64,000 nucleotides of DNA from Niveibacterium sp. 24ML (GTDB lineage Bacteria; Pseudomonadota; Gammaproteobacteria; Burkholderiales; Rhodocyclaceae): assembly GCF_026586805.1 (NCBI RefSeq), contig NZ_JAPFHA010000001.1, positions 248,001 to 312,000 of the forward strand, written 5' to 3'. Positions 43,802 through 52,703 of the stretch are shown here, piece by piece (the first letter of the stretch is position 1; the number at the start of each line of letters is the position of its first letter). A model generated the notes under the pieces. The model was given only the letters and a program-made list of their open reading frames with translations, was not told the origin of the DNA and searched no databases. The translations under genes were made by a program, and so were the position numbers.

Positions 43802-44676
43802 ACCCCGCGACGCGTCACCTCGGCCAGCTTGCGCCGCTGCTGTTCGTGCTGCTCTGGAGCAGCGGATTCATCGGCGCCAAGCTCGGGTTGCCCTACGCCG
43901 AACCGCTGACCTTCCTGCTGATCCGCTATCTCTGCGTGATCGTGCTGCTGGCGCTGATCGCCACCGCCATGGCCGCGCCTTGGCCGCGAGATCTGCGGCA
44001 AACCCTTCACATCGCCGCCAGCGGCGTACTGATCCACGCGCTGTATCTGGGCGGCGTGTTCACCGCCATCCATCGCGGATTGCCCGCCGGCATCACCGCG
44101 CTGATCGTTGGCCTGCAGCCCTTGCTGACGGCGATTGGCGCTGGTGTGGTACTGGCTGAACGCGTTTCGCCACGGCAATGGGCCGGTCTGGGCTTGGGAT
44201 TCGTTGGCGTCGCCCTGGTCGTCGCACACAAGACGGGCGCAGTCCCTGCCGCGCAGCTGGGGGCGATGATGCTGCCAGCGCTGCTTGCATTGCTTGGCAT
44301 CACGCTCGGCACGCTTTACCAGAAGCGATTCTGTCCGCACTTCGATCTGCGCACCGGCTCAGTGATCCAGTTTCTCGCCAGCGCGCTGCTCACCGCACCG
44401 TTCGCCTTCGCGCATGAAACCATGCACGTCACATGGAACCCGCAGTTCCTGTTTGCGCTGGGGTGGCTGGTGCTGGTGCTATCGATTGGCGCCATCACCC
44501 TGCTCAACCTGCTGATCCGCAGCGGAAGCGCGGTCAATGTCGCGCGCCTGTTCTACCTCACGCCGCCCACCACTGCGGTGCTCGCCTGGGCGATCTTCGG
44601 CGAAACGCTGACCGGTCTTGCGCTTGGCGGCATGGTGCTCGCCGTCGCCGGCGTCTGGATGGCCCGCGCGCGATGA
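43798..44676 (+). CDS. EamA/DMT-family transporter with CTG start
   Basis: A 292-residue inner-membrane protein with ten membrane segments and two EamA repeats ([24 protein letters not shown]; second repeat from [22 protein letters not shown]). Substrate unknown. No ATG, GTG or TTG is available near the expected N terminus: the next GTG (43846) would cut into the first membrane segment and the TTG upstream (43666) would add 44 unrelated residues. CTG 43798, overlapping the previous stop as CTGA and with AAGG seven bases upstream, fits best. Its stop overlaps the ruvC start (ATGA). Confidence 0.85.
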   Translation: MNPATRHLGQLAPLLFVLLWSSGFIGAKLGLPYAEPLTFLLIRYLCVIVLLALIATAMAAPWPRDLRQTLHIAASGVLIHALYLGGVFTAIHRGLPAGITALIVGLQPLLTAIGAGVVLAERVSPRQWAGLGLGFVGVALVVAHKTGAVPAAQLGAMMLPALLALLGITLGTLYQKRFCPHFDLRTGSVIQFLASALLTAPFAFAHETMHVTWNPQFLFALGWLVLVLSIGAITLLNLLIRSGSAVNVARLFYLTPPTTAVLAWAIFGETLTGLALGGMVLAVAGVWMARAR

Positions 44677-45239
44677 ACACTTCAATCAGCGCCATCCGCA
44701 TCCTCGGCATCGACCCCGGTCTGCAAAGCACCGGCTTTGGTGTGATCGACAAGGTCGGCACACGGCTCACCTATGTTGCCAGCGGTTGCATCCGCACAAA
44801 CCAGGCCGAGGCCCTGCCGCAGCGCCTGGGCGTCGTGTTCGACAGCATTCGCGAAGTCATCGCCAAGTACGCGCCGCATGAAGCCGCGATCGAAGAAGTC
44901 TTCCTCAACAAGAACCCCTGGTCCACGCTCTTGCTGGGGCAGGCGCGTGGCGCCGCCATCGCGGCCGCCACCACCGCGGGGCTACCGGTCGCCGAGTACG
45001 GCACCATGCAGATCAAGAAATCGGTTGTCGGGCAGGGCCGCGCCACCAAGGACCAGGTCTCCCACATGGTGGTGCGGCTGCTGAGCCTTGGCGGCGTGCC
45101 GCAATCCGATGCCGCCGACGCGCTCGCCTGCGCGATCTGCCACGCCCACACCGGGCACGGCTTCGGCATCGTGACGCCGGCCGGCGGCCGGCGACGCGGC
45201 GGGCGCGTGCTGCCACCTGGAGCAAAGCCGCTCAGGTGA
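44673..45239 (+). CDS. ruvC: Holliday junction resolvase RuvC
   Basis: RuvC cuts Holliday junctions symmetrically. The 188-residue protein has the four acidic catalytic residues in their usual settings: Asp in [15 protein letters not shown], Glu in [13 protein letters not shown] and the C-terminal aspartates in [16 protein letters not shown] basic Gly/Arg tail follows. It overlaps the transporter stop by four bases and is separated from ruvA and ruvB by 33 kb and 21 kb. Confidence 0.96.
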   Translation: MNTSISAIRILGIDPGLQSTGFGVIDKVGTRLTYVASGCIRTNQAEALPQRLGVVFDSIREVIAKYAPHEAAIEEVFLNKNPWSTLLLGQARGAAIAAATTAGLPVAEYGTMQIKKSVVGQGRATKDQVSHMVVRLLSLGGVPQSDAADALACAICHAHTGHGFGIVTPAGGRRRGGRVLPPGAKPLR

Positions 45240-45321
45240 CGTCAGTCACACCGGAACAGATGCCATTCTGAGACGATTGCCAGCCATAGAGTTCAACGCA
45301 TTAATCACGGAGCCCATCGTC

Positions 45322-46398
45322 ATGCTGAACTTCACGTCCCTTCGCCCGCTTGGCAGCGTTGCGGCGCTGTGCGTCGTGCTCACCGCCTGCGGCGGCGGAG
45401 GAGGCGGCACGGAGCCGCCGCCACCACCTCCGCCGGCCGGCGCAACAGAGATCAGTGCAGACAACATGAATGCGGTCGCTGCCGCTTCGATCGCCAGCGC
45501 AAACACTGCAGATTTCTCAACCGGGCTGGAGAGCATCGGGCAGTTCGGCAGCCCGACGGCATCCGGCGCCATCGCAGGCGCGCTGCAACACATCACGGCC
45601 GCTCTGGCGCCCGCCAGCGCCGGCCCATTACCGGCGGCCCGGATCGCCCCACCCCCTGAATTGGCGATGAGCCCCGTCCCCTCTCCCCCAGAAGTACTCC
45701 TTCCGATCAGCAGCACCAATTGCCCTGGCGGTGGGAGCGTCGCCATTTCGATCTGGGACAAGAATCTGAACAACCAGGCCGACACACTCGAACCCTTCCG
45801 CCTCAGAGCGAATAACTGCAAGGACGGCAACGACACCATCAACGGGGGGTTTGACCTGTATGTCCTTTCGCTGACACAAGCCAACGGTGTCGCGACCTCA
45901 GCCGACCTGCGTGCGGAGTTCTCCTTGTCCACCGCCACGGCAGGAGGCCGAAGCAATTACCTGTTTGGCACCTTGCGCATCACCATGACGAGCAACGCGG
46001 GGCGCGCCACCACCATCGTTCAAGGCACCCCCGGCTGGATGCAGAGCGAAGGCGATCGCTTCGTGTCAGTGGTACATGACAGTTACCAGGCAAGCGTCAG
46101 CGAGCAAGCTAGCGGAGGATCGATCGTCGACTTCTCGTCGGCCGCTAGGCTGAGCAGTGTCGGCGTCACGCGTCCAATTGAAGGTACGCTCCTGACACGC
46201 ACCACGACGCCAATCGCGCTGGCGGCCGACGGCAGCATCGTCAGCGGCAGCATGCGGATCTCCGCACAAGGAAAGCCGGCGGTGCTCGATGTCATCATCG
46301 CCAACGACGTCGCGACGCTTGCATTGGATGCGGACGGAAACGGCTCGATCGACACCACCCGCAACCTGACGATGCAGGAGCTTGCGAAGCTGTTCTGA
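45322..46398 (+). CDS. Lipoprotein with Gly/Pro tract, unknown function
   Basis: A 358-residue predicted lipoprotein. The signal peptide ends VVLTAC (lipobox LTAC, Cys22), followed by a run of six glycines and, after TE, seven prolines. The rest has no recognisable domain; it contains secreted-type sequence such as SIWDKNLNNQADTLEPFRLR and DADGNGSIDTTRNLT, the latter resembling a calcium-binding loop of the dockerin/EF-hand kind. ATG 45322 gives a proper signal peptide; the TTG at 45277 does not. A hairpin terminator follows. Confidence 0.75.
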   Translation: MLNFTSLRPLGSVAALCVVLTACGGGGGGTEPPPPPPPAGATEISADNMNAVAAASIASANTADFSTGLESIGQFGSPTASGAIAGALQHITAALAPASAGPLPAARIAPPPELAMSPVPSPPEVLLPISSTNCPGGGSVAISIWDKNLNNQADTLEPFRLRANNCKDGNDTINGGFDLYVLSLTQANGVATSADLRAEFSLSTATAGGRSNYLFGTLRITMTSNAGRATTIVQGTPGWMQSEGDRFVSVVHDSYQASVSEQASGGSIVDFSSAARLSSVGVTRPIEGTLLTRTTTPIALAADGSIVSGSMRISAQGKPAVLDVIIANDVATLALDADGNGSIDTTRNLTMQELAKLF

Positions 46399-46405
46399 CG
46401 CGTGC

Positions 46406-46431
46406 GGCCCGCCTCCGCCCGAAGGCGGGCC
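46406..46431 (+). terminator. Hairpin terminator after the lipoprotein gene
   Basis: GGCCCGCCT (46406-46414) pairs perfectly with AGGCGGGCC (46423-46431) around an eight-base loop, eight bases after the stop. The T-tract is poor. Confidence 0.55.
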
Positions 46432-46444
46432 ACTTGCATTGCAC

Positions 46445-46473
46445 TTGAGTCATTCGCTCCCCGCGCCTATCGT
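46445..46473 (+). promoter_or_regulatory. Possible promoter of the lut operon
   Basis: TTGAGT (46445-46450) and TATCGT (46468-46473) are separated by exactly 17 bases; each matches the sigma-70 consensus at four positions. Just downstream TGACAC is repeated (46473-46486 region, CGTG ... CACG), a possible operator. Confidence 0.35.
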
Positions 46474-46498
46474 GACACCTGACACGACAGGGGGTCGG

Positions 46499-47266
46499 AT
46501 GACGCAGCAGCGCGTACCGCAGGTCGGCTTGTTTGCCACCTGCCTGATGAATGTATTCCGGCCGAACATCGGTTTCTCGGCTGTTGCCTTGCTGGAGCGC
46601 GCCGGCTGCAAGGTATTTGTGCCGGCGGCGCAGACCTGCTGTGGCCAACCTGCCTGGTCGGCCGGCACCGATGACACCGCTCGCGCGCTGGCGAAACAGG
46701 TGATCGAACAATTCGAGGGCTTCGACTACGTTGTCGCGCCCTCGGGTTCCTGCATCGGCACGCTCCACAAGTATCCCGAGATGTTCGCCGACGACGCCGA
46801 CTGGGCGCCGCGTGCGCGTGCGCTGGCCGACAAGTCACACGAACTGCTGTTATTTCTTGCGGACGTGCTGCGGGTGGATGTCACGGCCACTTACGCAGGC
46901 CGCGCGAGCTACCACGATTCCTGCAGCGGCCTGCGCGAGCTCGGCGTGAAGCAGCAGCCACGCGCACTGCTGAGCCAGGTCAAAGGACTCTCGCTGCTGG
47001 AGATGGACGACGCGGAGGTGTGCTGCGGCTTTGGTGGCAGCTTCTGCATGAAGTACCCGGCGATCTCGGAAAAGATGGTGGACGACAAGATCCGCTCGCT
47101 TACCGCCACCGGGGCAGACACGCTGCTGGGCGGTGATCTGGGTTGCCTGATGAACATCGCCGGGCGGCTCAAGCGGCAGGGCTCGCGCATCCGCGTGCTG
47201 CACACGGCCGAAGTGCTGGCGGGACGCGCAGATGGGCCTGCGATCGGCGACGAGGGGCCGCGATGA
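46499..47266 (+). CDS. lutA: Lactate utilisation protein A (CCG-domain iron-sulfur subunit)
   Basis: LutA is part of the LutABC complex that oxidises L-lactate to pyruvate. The 255-residue protein has two CCG domains: AAQTCCGQPAW near residue 45 and AEVCCGFGGSFCMKYP near residue 175, which hold iron-sulfur or heterodisulfide-reductase-type cofactors. AGGGGG lies five to ten bases before ATG 46499. Its stop overlaps lutB by four bases. Confidence 0.93.
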   Translation: MTQQRVPQVGLFATCLMNVFRPNIGFSAVALLERAGCKVFVPAAQTCCGQPAWSAGTDDTARALAKQVIEQFEGFDYVVAPSGSCIGTLHKYPEMFADDADWAPRARALADKSHELLLFLADVLRVDVTATYAGRASYHDSCSGLRELGVKQQPRALLSQVKGLSLLEMDDAEVCCGFGGSFCMKYPAISEKMVDDKIRSLTATGADTLLGGDLGCLMNIAGRLKRQGSRIRVLHTAEVLAGRADGPAIGDEGPR

Positions 47267-48675
47267 GCGCGCCCGGTGGCAGCTTCGAGTCGCGCGCGGC
47301 ACTGGCGCTGAAGGACCCCTCGCTGCAGAAGGCGCTCGGCAATTTCAAGCCGCTCTTCGTCGCCAAGCGCGCCAGCGCAATCGCCGAGTTGCCGGACTTC
47401 GAAGCGCTGCGCGAACGTGCCGCGCAGATCAAGAACGCGGTGCTGGGCGAGCTGGATGTCTGGCTGGAACGCTATGCCTCCGCGGTGGAGGCGGCTGGCG
47501 GGAAGGTGCATTTCGCCAGTGATGCGGCCGAGGCGCGAGAGATCATCCTCGGTATCTGCCGCGACGCCAACGCCAAGACGATCTGCAAGGGCAAGTCGAT
47601 GGTCAGCGAAGAGATCGCGCTGAACCCCGCGCTCGAAGCCGAAGGCTACGAGGTGGTCGAGACCGATCTGGGCGAGTACATCATCCAGCTCGCGCAGGAG
47701 GCGCCCTCGCACATCATCGCGCCGGCGATCCACAAGACGCGCGAGCAGGTGGCAGACCTCTTCGAAGCGCACCACCCCGGCCGCCCACGCGAGGAGTCGG
47801 TCGCCGGGCTGGTGAACGAGGCGCGCCATGTGCTGCGCGACAAGTTCTTCGAGGCCGATGTCGGCATCACCGGCGGCAACTTCCTGATCGCCGAAACCGG
47901 CAGCAGCGTGATCGTCACCAATGAAGGCAATGGCGACCTGAGCCAAACACTGGCGCGGGTGCACATCGTCACCTCGGGTATCGAACGCGTTCTGCCGACG
48001 CTGGACGACCTCTCGGTATTCCTGCGCATCCTCGCGCGCAGCGCGACCGGGCAGGACACCGAGTGCTACACGACGATCTCGACCGGCCCGCGCCGCGCCG
48101 GCGACCCGGACGGGCCGCAGGAATACCACGTTGTGCTGGTCGACAACGGCCGCTCGAAGATGCTGGGCGGCAAGTTCCACGACATGCTGCGCTGCATCCG
48201 CTGCGGCGCCTGCATGAACCACTGCCCGGTGTATAGCGCGATCGGTGGGCACGCGTATGGCTGGGTCTACCCGGGGCCGATGGGCGCGATCCTGACGCCG
48301 CTGTTCAACGGCATGGCCGAGCACTACGACCTACCCAACGCCTGCACGCTCAACGGCCGTTGCCAGAGCGTATGCCCGGTGAAGATTCCGCTCACGGAGC
48401 TGATCCGCACGCTGCGCAGCGAACAGGTGAAGGCCGGGCTGATGCCGGCGCGCCAGCGCACCCTGCTCGCCGCCTGGGGCTGGGTGGCGCGCCATCCGGA
48501 CCTGTACCACGCGCTGGAGCGCTTCGGCACACGACTGCTGCGCGCCCGCGCGGGCCGCGCCGGGCGCATCAAAAGCCTGCCCGGCGCCGGCGCGTGGACG
48601 CAGGTGCGCGACCTGCCCGCACCGCAGGGCGACACCTTCATCGAACAGTGGCAGGCGCAGCGGGGCAAATCATGA
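47263..48675 (+). CDS. lutB: Lactate utilisation protein B (iron-sulfur subunit)
   Basis: The 470-residue protein has an N-terminal LUD domain (ITGGNFLIAETGSSVIVTNEGN) and two 4Fe-4S motifs, CIRCGACMNHCPVY near residue 310 and CTLNGRCQSVCPVK near residue 360, followed by a C-terminal helical tail. The second motif has CxxxxxCxxxCP spacing, normal for LutB. It overlaps lutA and lutC by four bases each. Confidence 0.94.
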   Translation: MSAPGGSFESRAALALKDPSLQKALGNFKPLFVAKRASAIAELPDFEALRERAAQIKNAVLGELDVWLERYASAVEAAGGKVHFASDAAEAREIILGICRDANAKTICKGKSMVSEEIALNPALEAEGYEVVETDLGEYIIQLAQEAPSHIIAPAIHKTREQVADLFEAHHPGRPREESVAGLVNEARHVLRDKFFEADVGITGGNFLIAETGSSVIVTNEGNGDLSQTLARVHIVTSGIERVLPTLDDLSVFLRILARSATGQDTECYTTISTGPRRAGDPDGPQEYHVVLVDNGRSKMLGGKFHDMLRCIRCGACMNHCPVYSAIGGHAYGWVYPGPMGAILTPLFNGMAEHYDLPNACTLNGRCQSVCPVKIPLTELIRTLRSEQVKAGLMPARQRTLLAAWGWVARHPDLYHALERFGTRLLRARAGRAGRIKSLPGAGAWTQVRDLPAPQGDTFIEQWQAQRGKS

Positions 48676-49289
48676 GCCGAGAACAGGTCTTCGCCGATGT
48701 GCGCCGCGCACTGGCGGCCCGCAAGGGACAAGCCCCCCGGACGCCGGAGGCGCCCTACGCGATTGCAGCGATGGATGCGTCCGAGCGGCTTGCACGCTTT
48801 CTCACCCGCGCGGTGCAGCACGCTTGCAGCGTCGAACGGCTCGATGCGATCGCGCAGGTGCCTGCCGCCGTGCAAGCCTATCTCGAAGCCCACGCACTCC
48901 CGCTGCAGATCGCCTCGGCACGCCCGCTTGCGGCGCTCGATTGGCCCAGTGTGATCACGCGCGACACCGGCGCCGCCGTCATGCAAACGCGAACCGCCGT
49001 CTCGCTGGCCGCAGCCGGCATCGCAGAGAGCGGCACGCTGGCGATGTGCTCTGGCCCCGATTCGCCGATCACGCACAACTTCGTGCCCGAATACCACATC
49101 GTGGTCCTGCGCGAGGCCGATATCGTTGCGGCACAAGAAGACGTGTGGCAGCGTCTTCGCGCCGGCGGCGCCATGCCACGCGCGGTGAACCTGATCGCCG
49201 GCCCCTCGCGCACCGGCGATGTGGAGCAGACGATACAGATCGGCGCGCACGGGCCGCGCGCGGTGCACATCCTGCTGGTGGGCAGCTGA
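48672..49289 (+). CDS. lutC: Lactate utilisation protein C
   Basis: A 205-residue LUD-domain protein, the third subunit of the LutABC complex. The signature AAAGIAESGTLAMCSGPDSP and THNFVPEYHIVVL is clear. Neither a lactate permease (lutP) nor a GntR-type regulator lies beside the operon. The next gene, a sigma factor, starts only two bases after its stop. Confidence 0.92.
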   Translation: MSREQVFADVRRALAARKGQAPRTPEAPYAIAAMDASERLARFLTRAVQHACSVERLDAIAQVPAAVQAYLEAHALPLQIASARPLAALDWPSVITRDTGAAVMQTRTAVSLAAAGIAESGTLAMCSGPDSPITHNFVPEYHIVVLREADIVAAQEDVWQRLRAGGAMPRAVNLIAGPSRTGDVEQTIQIGAHGPRAVHILLVGS

Positions 49290-49291
49290 GC

Positions 49292-49861
49292 ATGGCCGCG
49301 CCCGAGCAAGCGACCGTGCAGCCCTGCCTGATGGCGGCATGGCATCGGCACGAGGGCGAGTTGCGGCACTGGCTGCAGCGCCGCCTCGCGGGTGTGGCCT
49401 CGCCTGATGAGGCCGAAGACATGCTGCAGGAGCTCTTCCTCAAGGCCTTGCGTCAGGGCGAACGCTTCTGCGCGCTGCATAACGCCCGCGCCTGGCTGTT
49501 CGAAGTGGCGCGCAACGCGCTGGCCGATCGGCTGCGGGTACGTCACGAAATGGTCGAACTGCCGGAGGATCTCTCCATCGAGCCGGAAGCCCCGGCGCCG
49601 GTCGACAGCCTCGCCAGTTGCCTGCCGCGCGCGCTCGCCGAACTGGACGAGGAAGACCGCGAAGCACTGGTCTGCTGCGACCTCGAAGGCATGACGCAGG
49701 CCGCGTTTGCGCAGCACAAGGGCCTCTCGCTGCCCGGCGCAAAGTCGCGCGTGCAGCGCGCCCGCAAGCGTCTGCGCGCCCACCTCACCACGGTGTGCCA
49801 GGTGCGCTTCGACGCGGCGGGCGAGGTTTGCTGCTTCGTGCCGAGGCCGCCCGCCGAATAA
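49292..49861 (+). CDS. sigZ: SigZ-type ECF RNA polymerase sigma factor
   Basis: A 189-residue ECF sigma factor. Region 2 is DEAEDMLQELFLKAL followed by LHNARAWLFEVARNALADRLR; region 4 is LDEEDREALVCCDLEGMTQAAFAQHKGLSLPGAKSRVQRARKRL. A cysteine-bearing tail (VCQVRFDAAGEVCCF) follows region 4, as in SigZ-type factors, and could sense redox or metals. No anti-sigma gene is next to it. It begins two bases after lutC, so it is co-transcribed with the lactate operon, and precedes a permease/CxxC pair it may control. Confidence 0.85.
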   Translation: MAAPEQATVQPCLMAAWHRHEGELRHWLQRRLAGVASPDEAEDMLQELFLKALRQGERFCALHNARAWLFEVARNALADRLRVRHEMVELPEDLSIEPEAPAPVDSLASCLPRALAELDEEDREALVCCDLEGMTQAAFAQHKGLSLPGAKSRVQRARKRLRAHLTTVCQVRFDAAGEVCCFVPRPPAE

Positions 49862-49950
49862 ATCCCAGGAACACTGCATCCTTTTCACGCCCGCCTCGTC
49901 TTCAAGGGTAAGCACCACCCGGTGCGCTGCAATCCCTGACGAGACTGAAC

Positions 49951-50997
49951 GTGATCGCCCTCTCCGCCCCACTCCAGTACTGGCCGCAGCGCCATCCGCG
50001 CAGCTTCCTCGCGCTCGCCGCAATGCTGTGGTTGGCGCTCTACCAGACGCTTGCGCCGCTCTCCGAAGCGCTGGTCGCACGCCTGCCGGTGGCGCGCAGC
50101 AGCCACCTGGGCGGCGCGCTGCAGTTCTTCCTCTACGACACACCCAAGGTCTTGCTGCTGCTGACCGGGGTGGTTTTCGTGATGGGCATGGTCAATTCCT
50201 GGTTCACGCCGGAGCGCACCCGCGCGCTGCTCGCCGGGCGCCGCGAAGGCGCGGCCAACGTGCTGGCCGCCTCACTCGGCATCGTCACGCCCTTCTGCTC
50301 CTGCTCGGCGGTGCCGCTGTTCATCGGCTTCGTGCAGGCGGGCGTACCGCTGGGGGTGACCTTCTCCTTCCTGATCTCGGCACCAATGGTCAACGAGGTG
50401 GCGCTGACCCTGCTGTTCGGCCTGTTCGGCTGGCGCATCGCGCTGCTCTACCTTGGCCTCGGGCTCAGCGTGGCGATCGTGTCCGGCTGGATCATCGGGC
50501 GCCTGAGGATGGAGGCCTACCTTGAGGACTGGGTGGCGAAGATGCCGCGCGTGGCGGTGGGCCCGGTGGGCGATGCGGGCGCGCTCGGAGAGCGCATCGA
50601 ATCGGGCTTTGCGGCGGTGCGCGAGATCGTTGGCCGGGTATGGCCTTACATCCTCGTCGGCATCGGCATCGGCGCCGGCATCCACGGCTATGTGCCGCAG
50701 GATTTCATGGCTAGCTTCATGGGCAAGGACGCGTGGTGGTCGGTGCCGCTGGCGGTGCTGATCGGGGTACCGATCTACACCAACGCGGCCGGCGTGATCC
50801 CGGTGGTGCAGGCGCTGCTGGCCAAGGGCGCGGCGCTGGGCACCGTGCTGGCCTTCATGATGAGCGTGATCGCACTGTCACTGCCTGAGGTAGTAATCCT
50901 GCGCAAAGTCCTCAAACCGCGCCTGATCGCGGTGTTTGTCGGCGTTGTCGCGAGCGGGATTTTGCTGGTCGGTTATGTGTTCAATCTGGTCTTGTGA
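49951..50997 (+). CDS. Permease (DUF318/ArsP-like)
   Basis: A 348-residue membrane protein with about eight membrane segments and the family hallmark TPFCSCSAVPLFIGF (residues about 112-126) plus the second-half motif IYTNAAGVIPVVQAL. This family includes ArsP, an exporter of trivalent organoarsenicals, but most members are of unknown substrate. It begins with GTG and its stop lies 11 bases before the CxxC protein; the two are a common pair. Confidence 0.87.
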   Translation: MIALSAPLQYWPQRHPRSFLALAAMLWLALYQTLAPLSEALVARLPVARSSHLGGALQFFLYDTPKVLLLLTGVVFVMGMVNSWFTPERTRALLAGRREGAANVLAASLGIVTPFCSCSAVPLFIGFVQAGVPLGVTFSFLISAPMVNEVALTLLFGLFGWRIALLYLGLGLSVAIVSGWIIGRLRMEAYLEDWVAKMPRVAVGPVGDAGALGERIESGFAAVREIVGRVWPYILVGIGIGAGIHGYVPQDFMASFMGKDAWWSVPLAVLIGVPIYTNAAGVIPVVQALLAKGAALGTVLAFMMSVIALSLPEVVILRKVLKPRLIAVFVGVVASGILLVGYVFNLVL

Positions 50998-51008
50998 AGG
51001 AGCGAGAA

Positions 51009-51245
51009 ATGAAGAACGTCAAAGTGCTAGGGATTGGCTGTGCGAACTGCCGCAACACGGTGGCGCTGGTGCAGGAAGTGGCACAGGCCCGCGGCGTGGA
51101 GATCACGCTGGAAAAGGTCGAAAAGATGGAAGACATCGTCGGCTACGGCCTGATGGCGACGCCTGGCGTAGTGATCGACGGGCAGGTGGTGCACGCCGGT
51201 GGCGTGCCGCCGCGCTTGAAAGTCGAGGGCTGGTTCGCGGCCTGA
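51009..51245 (+). CDS. Small thioredoxin-like CxxC protein
   Basis: A 78-residue protein of the thioredoxin-3 (redox-active disulfide protein 2) family. The active site is GCANC (residues 10-14) and the cis-proline lies in ATPGVVIDG. AAGGAG stands before ATG 51009. Coupled to the permease gene, it probably delivers electrons or metal to it, which is inference. Confidence 0.88.
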   Translation: MKNVKVLGIGCANCRNTVALVQEVAQARGVEITLEKVEKMEDIVGYGLMATPGVVIDGQVVHAGGVPPRLKVEGWFAA

Positions 51246-51327
51246 CGCCGCGCTGAACGCCACCTGTCGCCGCAGCCCGGCGAAGCGGGCGAGCCCTCGC
51301 TCGCGGCACCGGCCTGGCGGCGCCGAC

Positions 51328-52668
51328 TCAGCGCAGGATCAGGCCGAGCACGGCGCAAGCGAGGATCACTTCGATCACCGTGCGCTTGAAGCGGAACAGC
51401 GCGATCGCCGCCAGCAGGGCAATCAAGACCGCGCGCAGATCGGGCGACGCCGCAAGGCCGTGCGGCCACAAAACGTGGTAACCGAAGAACAGCGCGAGGT
51501 TGGCAATGACGCCCACCACGGCGGCAGTAATCGCAGTCAGCGGCGCGGTGAACTTCAGGTCGCCGTGGGTGGATTCGACCAGCGGGCCACCGGCCAGGAT
51601 AAAGATGAACGAGGGCAGGAAGGTGAACCAGGTCACCAGTGCAGCGGCGCTTGCACCGGCGGCGAACAGCATGTCGGGCCCCAAAACGGCTTTCACGTAA
51701 GCACCCACAAAACCGACGAAGGCCACCACCATGATCAGCGGCCCCGGTGTGGTTTCGCCCAGCGCGAGGCCGTCGATCATCTGCGTCGGGCTCAACCAGC
51801 CGTAGTGCACCACCGCGCCCTGGTACACGTAAGGCAGCACGGCATAGGCGCCACCAAAAGTCAGCAGCGCCGCCTTGGTAAAGAACCACGCCATCTGCGT
51901 CAACGTGCCATGCCAGCCTTGCCAGAGCAGCAACACCGCCATCGGCGCGCACCACAGCACCGCCCCGGCCAGCAAAACCCGCAGCAGACGGCCCCTGGCG
52001 TAACGCGCATGCGCCGGGGTGGGTGTGTCGTCGTCGATCAAGGCCGGGCCAAACGCCTGCTTCGCAGCAGTGTGCGCGCGCCCCACCGCAAAACGCTCGG
52101 GCGCCCACTTGCCGCCCAGGTAGCCGATGACGGCCGCCGCGATGATGATCAGCGGAAAGGGCAGGTGCAGGCCAAAGAGCGCGACGAAGGATGCGCCGGC
52201 AATTGCCCACAGCCAACTGTTCTTGAGCGCGCGGGTGCCAATGCGATGCGCGGCATGCAGCACGATTGCGGCAACGGCGGGCTTGATGCCGTAGAAGAGG
52301 CCGGCGATCAGCGGGGTATCGCCCAACGCAATGTAGGCCCATGACAGCATGATCAGCATGCCCAGCGAGGGCAGCACGAACAGCGCCCCGGCCAGCACGC
52401 CGCCCCAGCTGCGATGCATCAGCCAGCCAAGGTAGGTGGCCAACTGTTGCGCTTCGGGGCCGGGCAGGACCATGCAGTAGTTGAGTGCATGCAGGAAGCG
52501 CCGTTCCGAGATCCAGCGCCGGCGCTCGACCAGCTCCTGATGCATGATCGCGATCTGACCGGCAGGCCCGCCAAAGCTGATGAAACCAAGCTTGAGCCAG
52601 AAGCGCAGTGCTTGGCCAAAACTGATCGGTGAGGGGGCGTCAGGCGGCACGGCGTCGGCAGGCTTCAT
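51328..52668 (-). CDS. chrA: Chromate transporter ChrA, two-domain type
   Basis: A 446-residue inner-membrane protein of the CHR family, which exports chromate. It is the long form with two homologous halves: the first has FGQALRFWLKLGFISFGGPAGQ and MVLPGPEAQQLATYLGW, the second FTKAALLTFGGAYAVLPYV and LALGETTPGPLIMVVAFVG. ATG 52668 is chosen at the family start. It is convergent with the CxxC protein gene and no chrB regulator is visible. Confidence 0.92.
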   Translation of the reverse strand: MKPADAVPPDAPSPISFGQALRFWLKLGFISFGGPAGQIAIMHQELVERRRWISERRFLHALNYCMVLPGPEAQQLATYLGWLMHRSWGGVLAGALFVLPSLGMLIMLSWAYIALGDTPLIAGLFYGIKPAVAAIVLHAAHRIGTRALKNSWLWAIAGASFVALFGLHLPFPLIIIAAAVIGYLGGKWAPERFAVGRAHTAAKQAFGPALIDDDTPTPAHARYARGRLLRVLLAGAVLWCAPMAVLLLWQGWHGTLTQMAWFFTKAALLTFGGAYAVLPYVYQGAVVHYGWLSPTQMIDGLALGETTPGPLIMVVAFVGFVGAYVKAVLGPDMLFAAGASAAALVTWFTFLPSFIFILAGGPLVESTHGDLKFTAPLTAITAAVVGVIANLALFFGYHVLWPHGLAASPDLRAVLIALLAAIALFRFKRTVIEVILACAVLGLILR

Positions 52669-52703
52669 GGCACGCGATTCTAGCCTGCGCAGATGACACG
52701 CCG

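Noticed and set aside
49868-49900. ECF-type promoter (GGAAC ... CGTC) before the permease, as a SigZ target
   Set aside because: The two elements are 24 bases apart; ECF promoters need about 16-17. The words are too short to be convincing.
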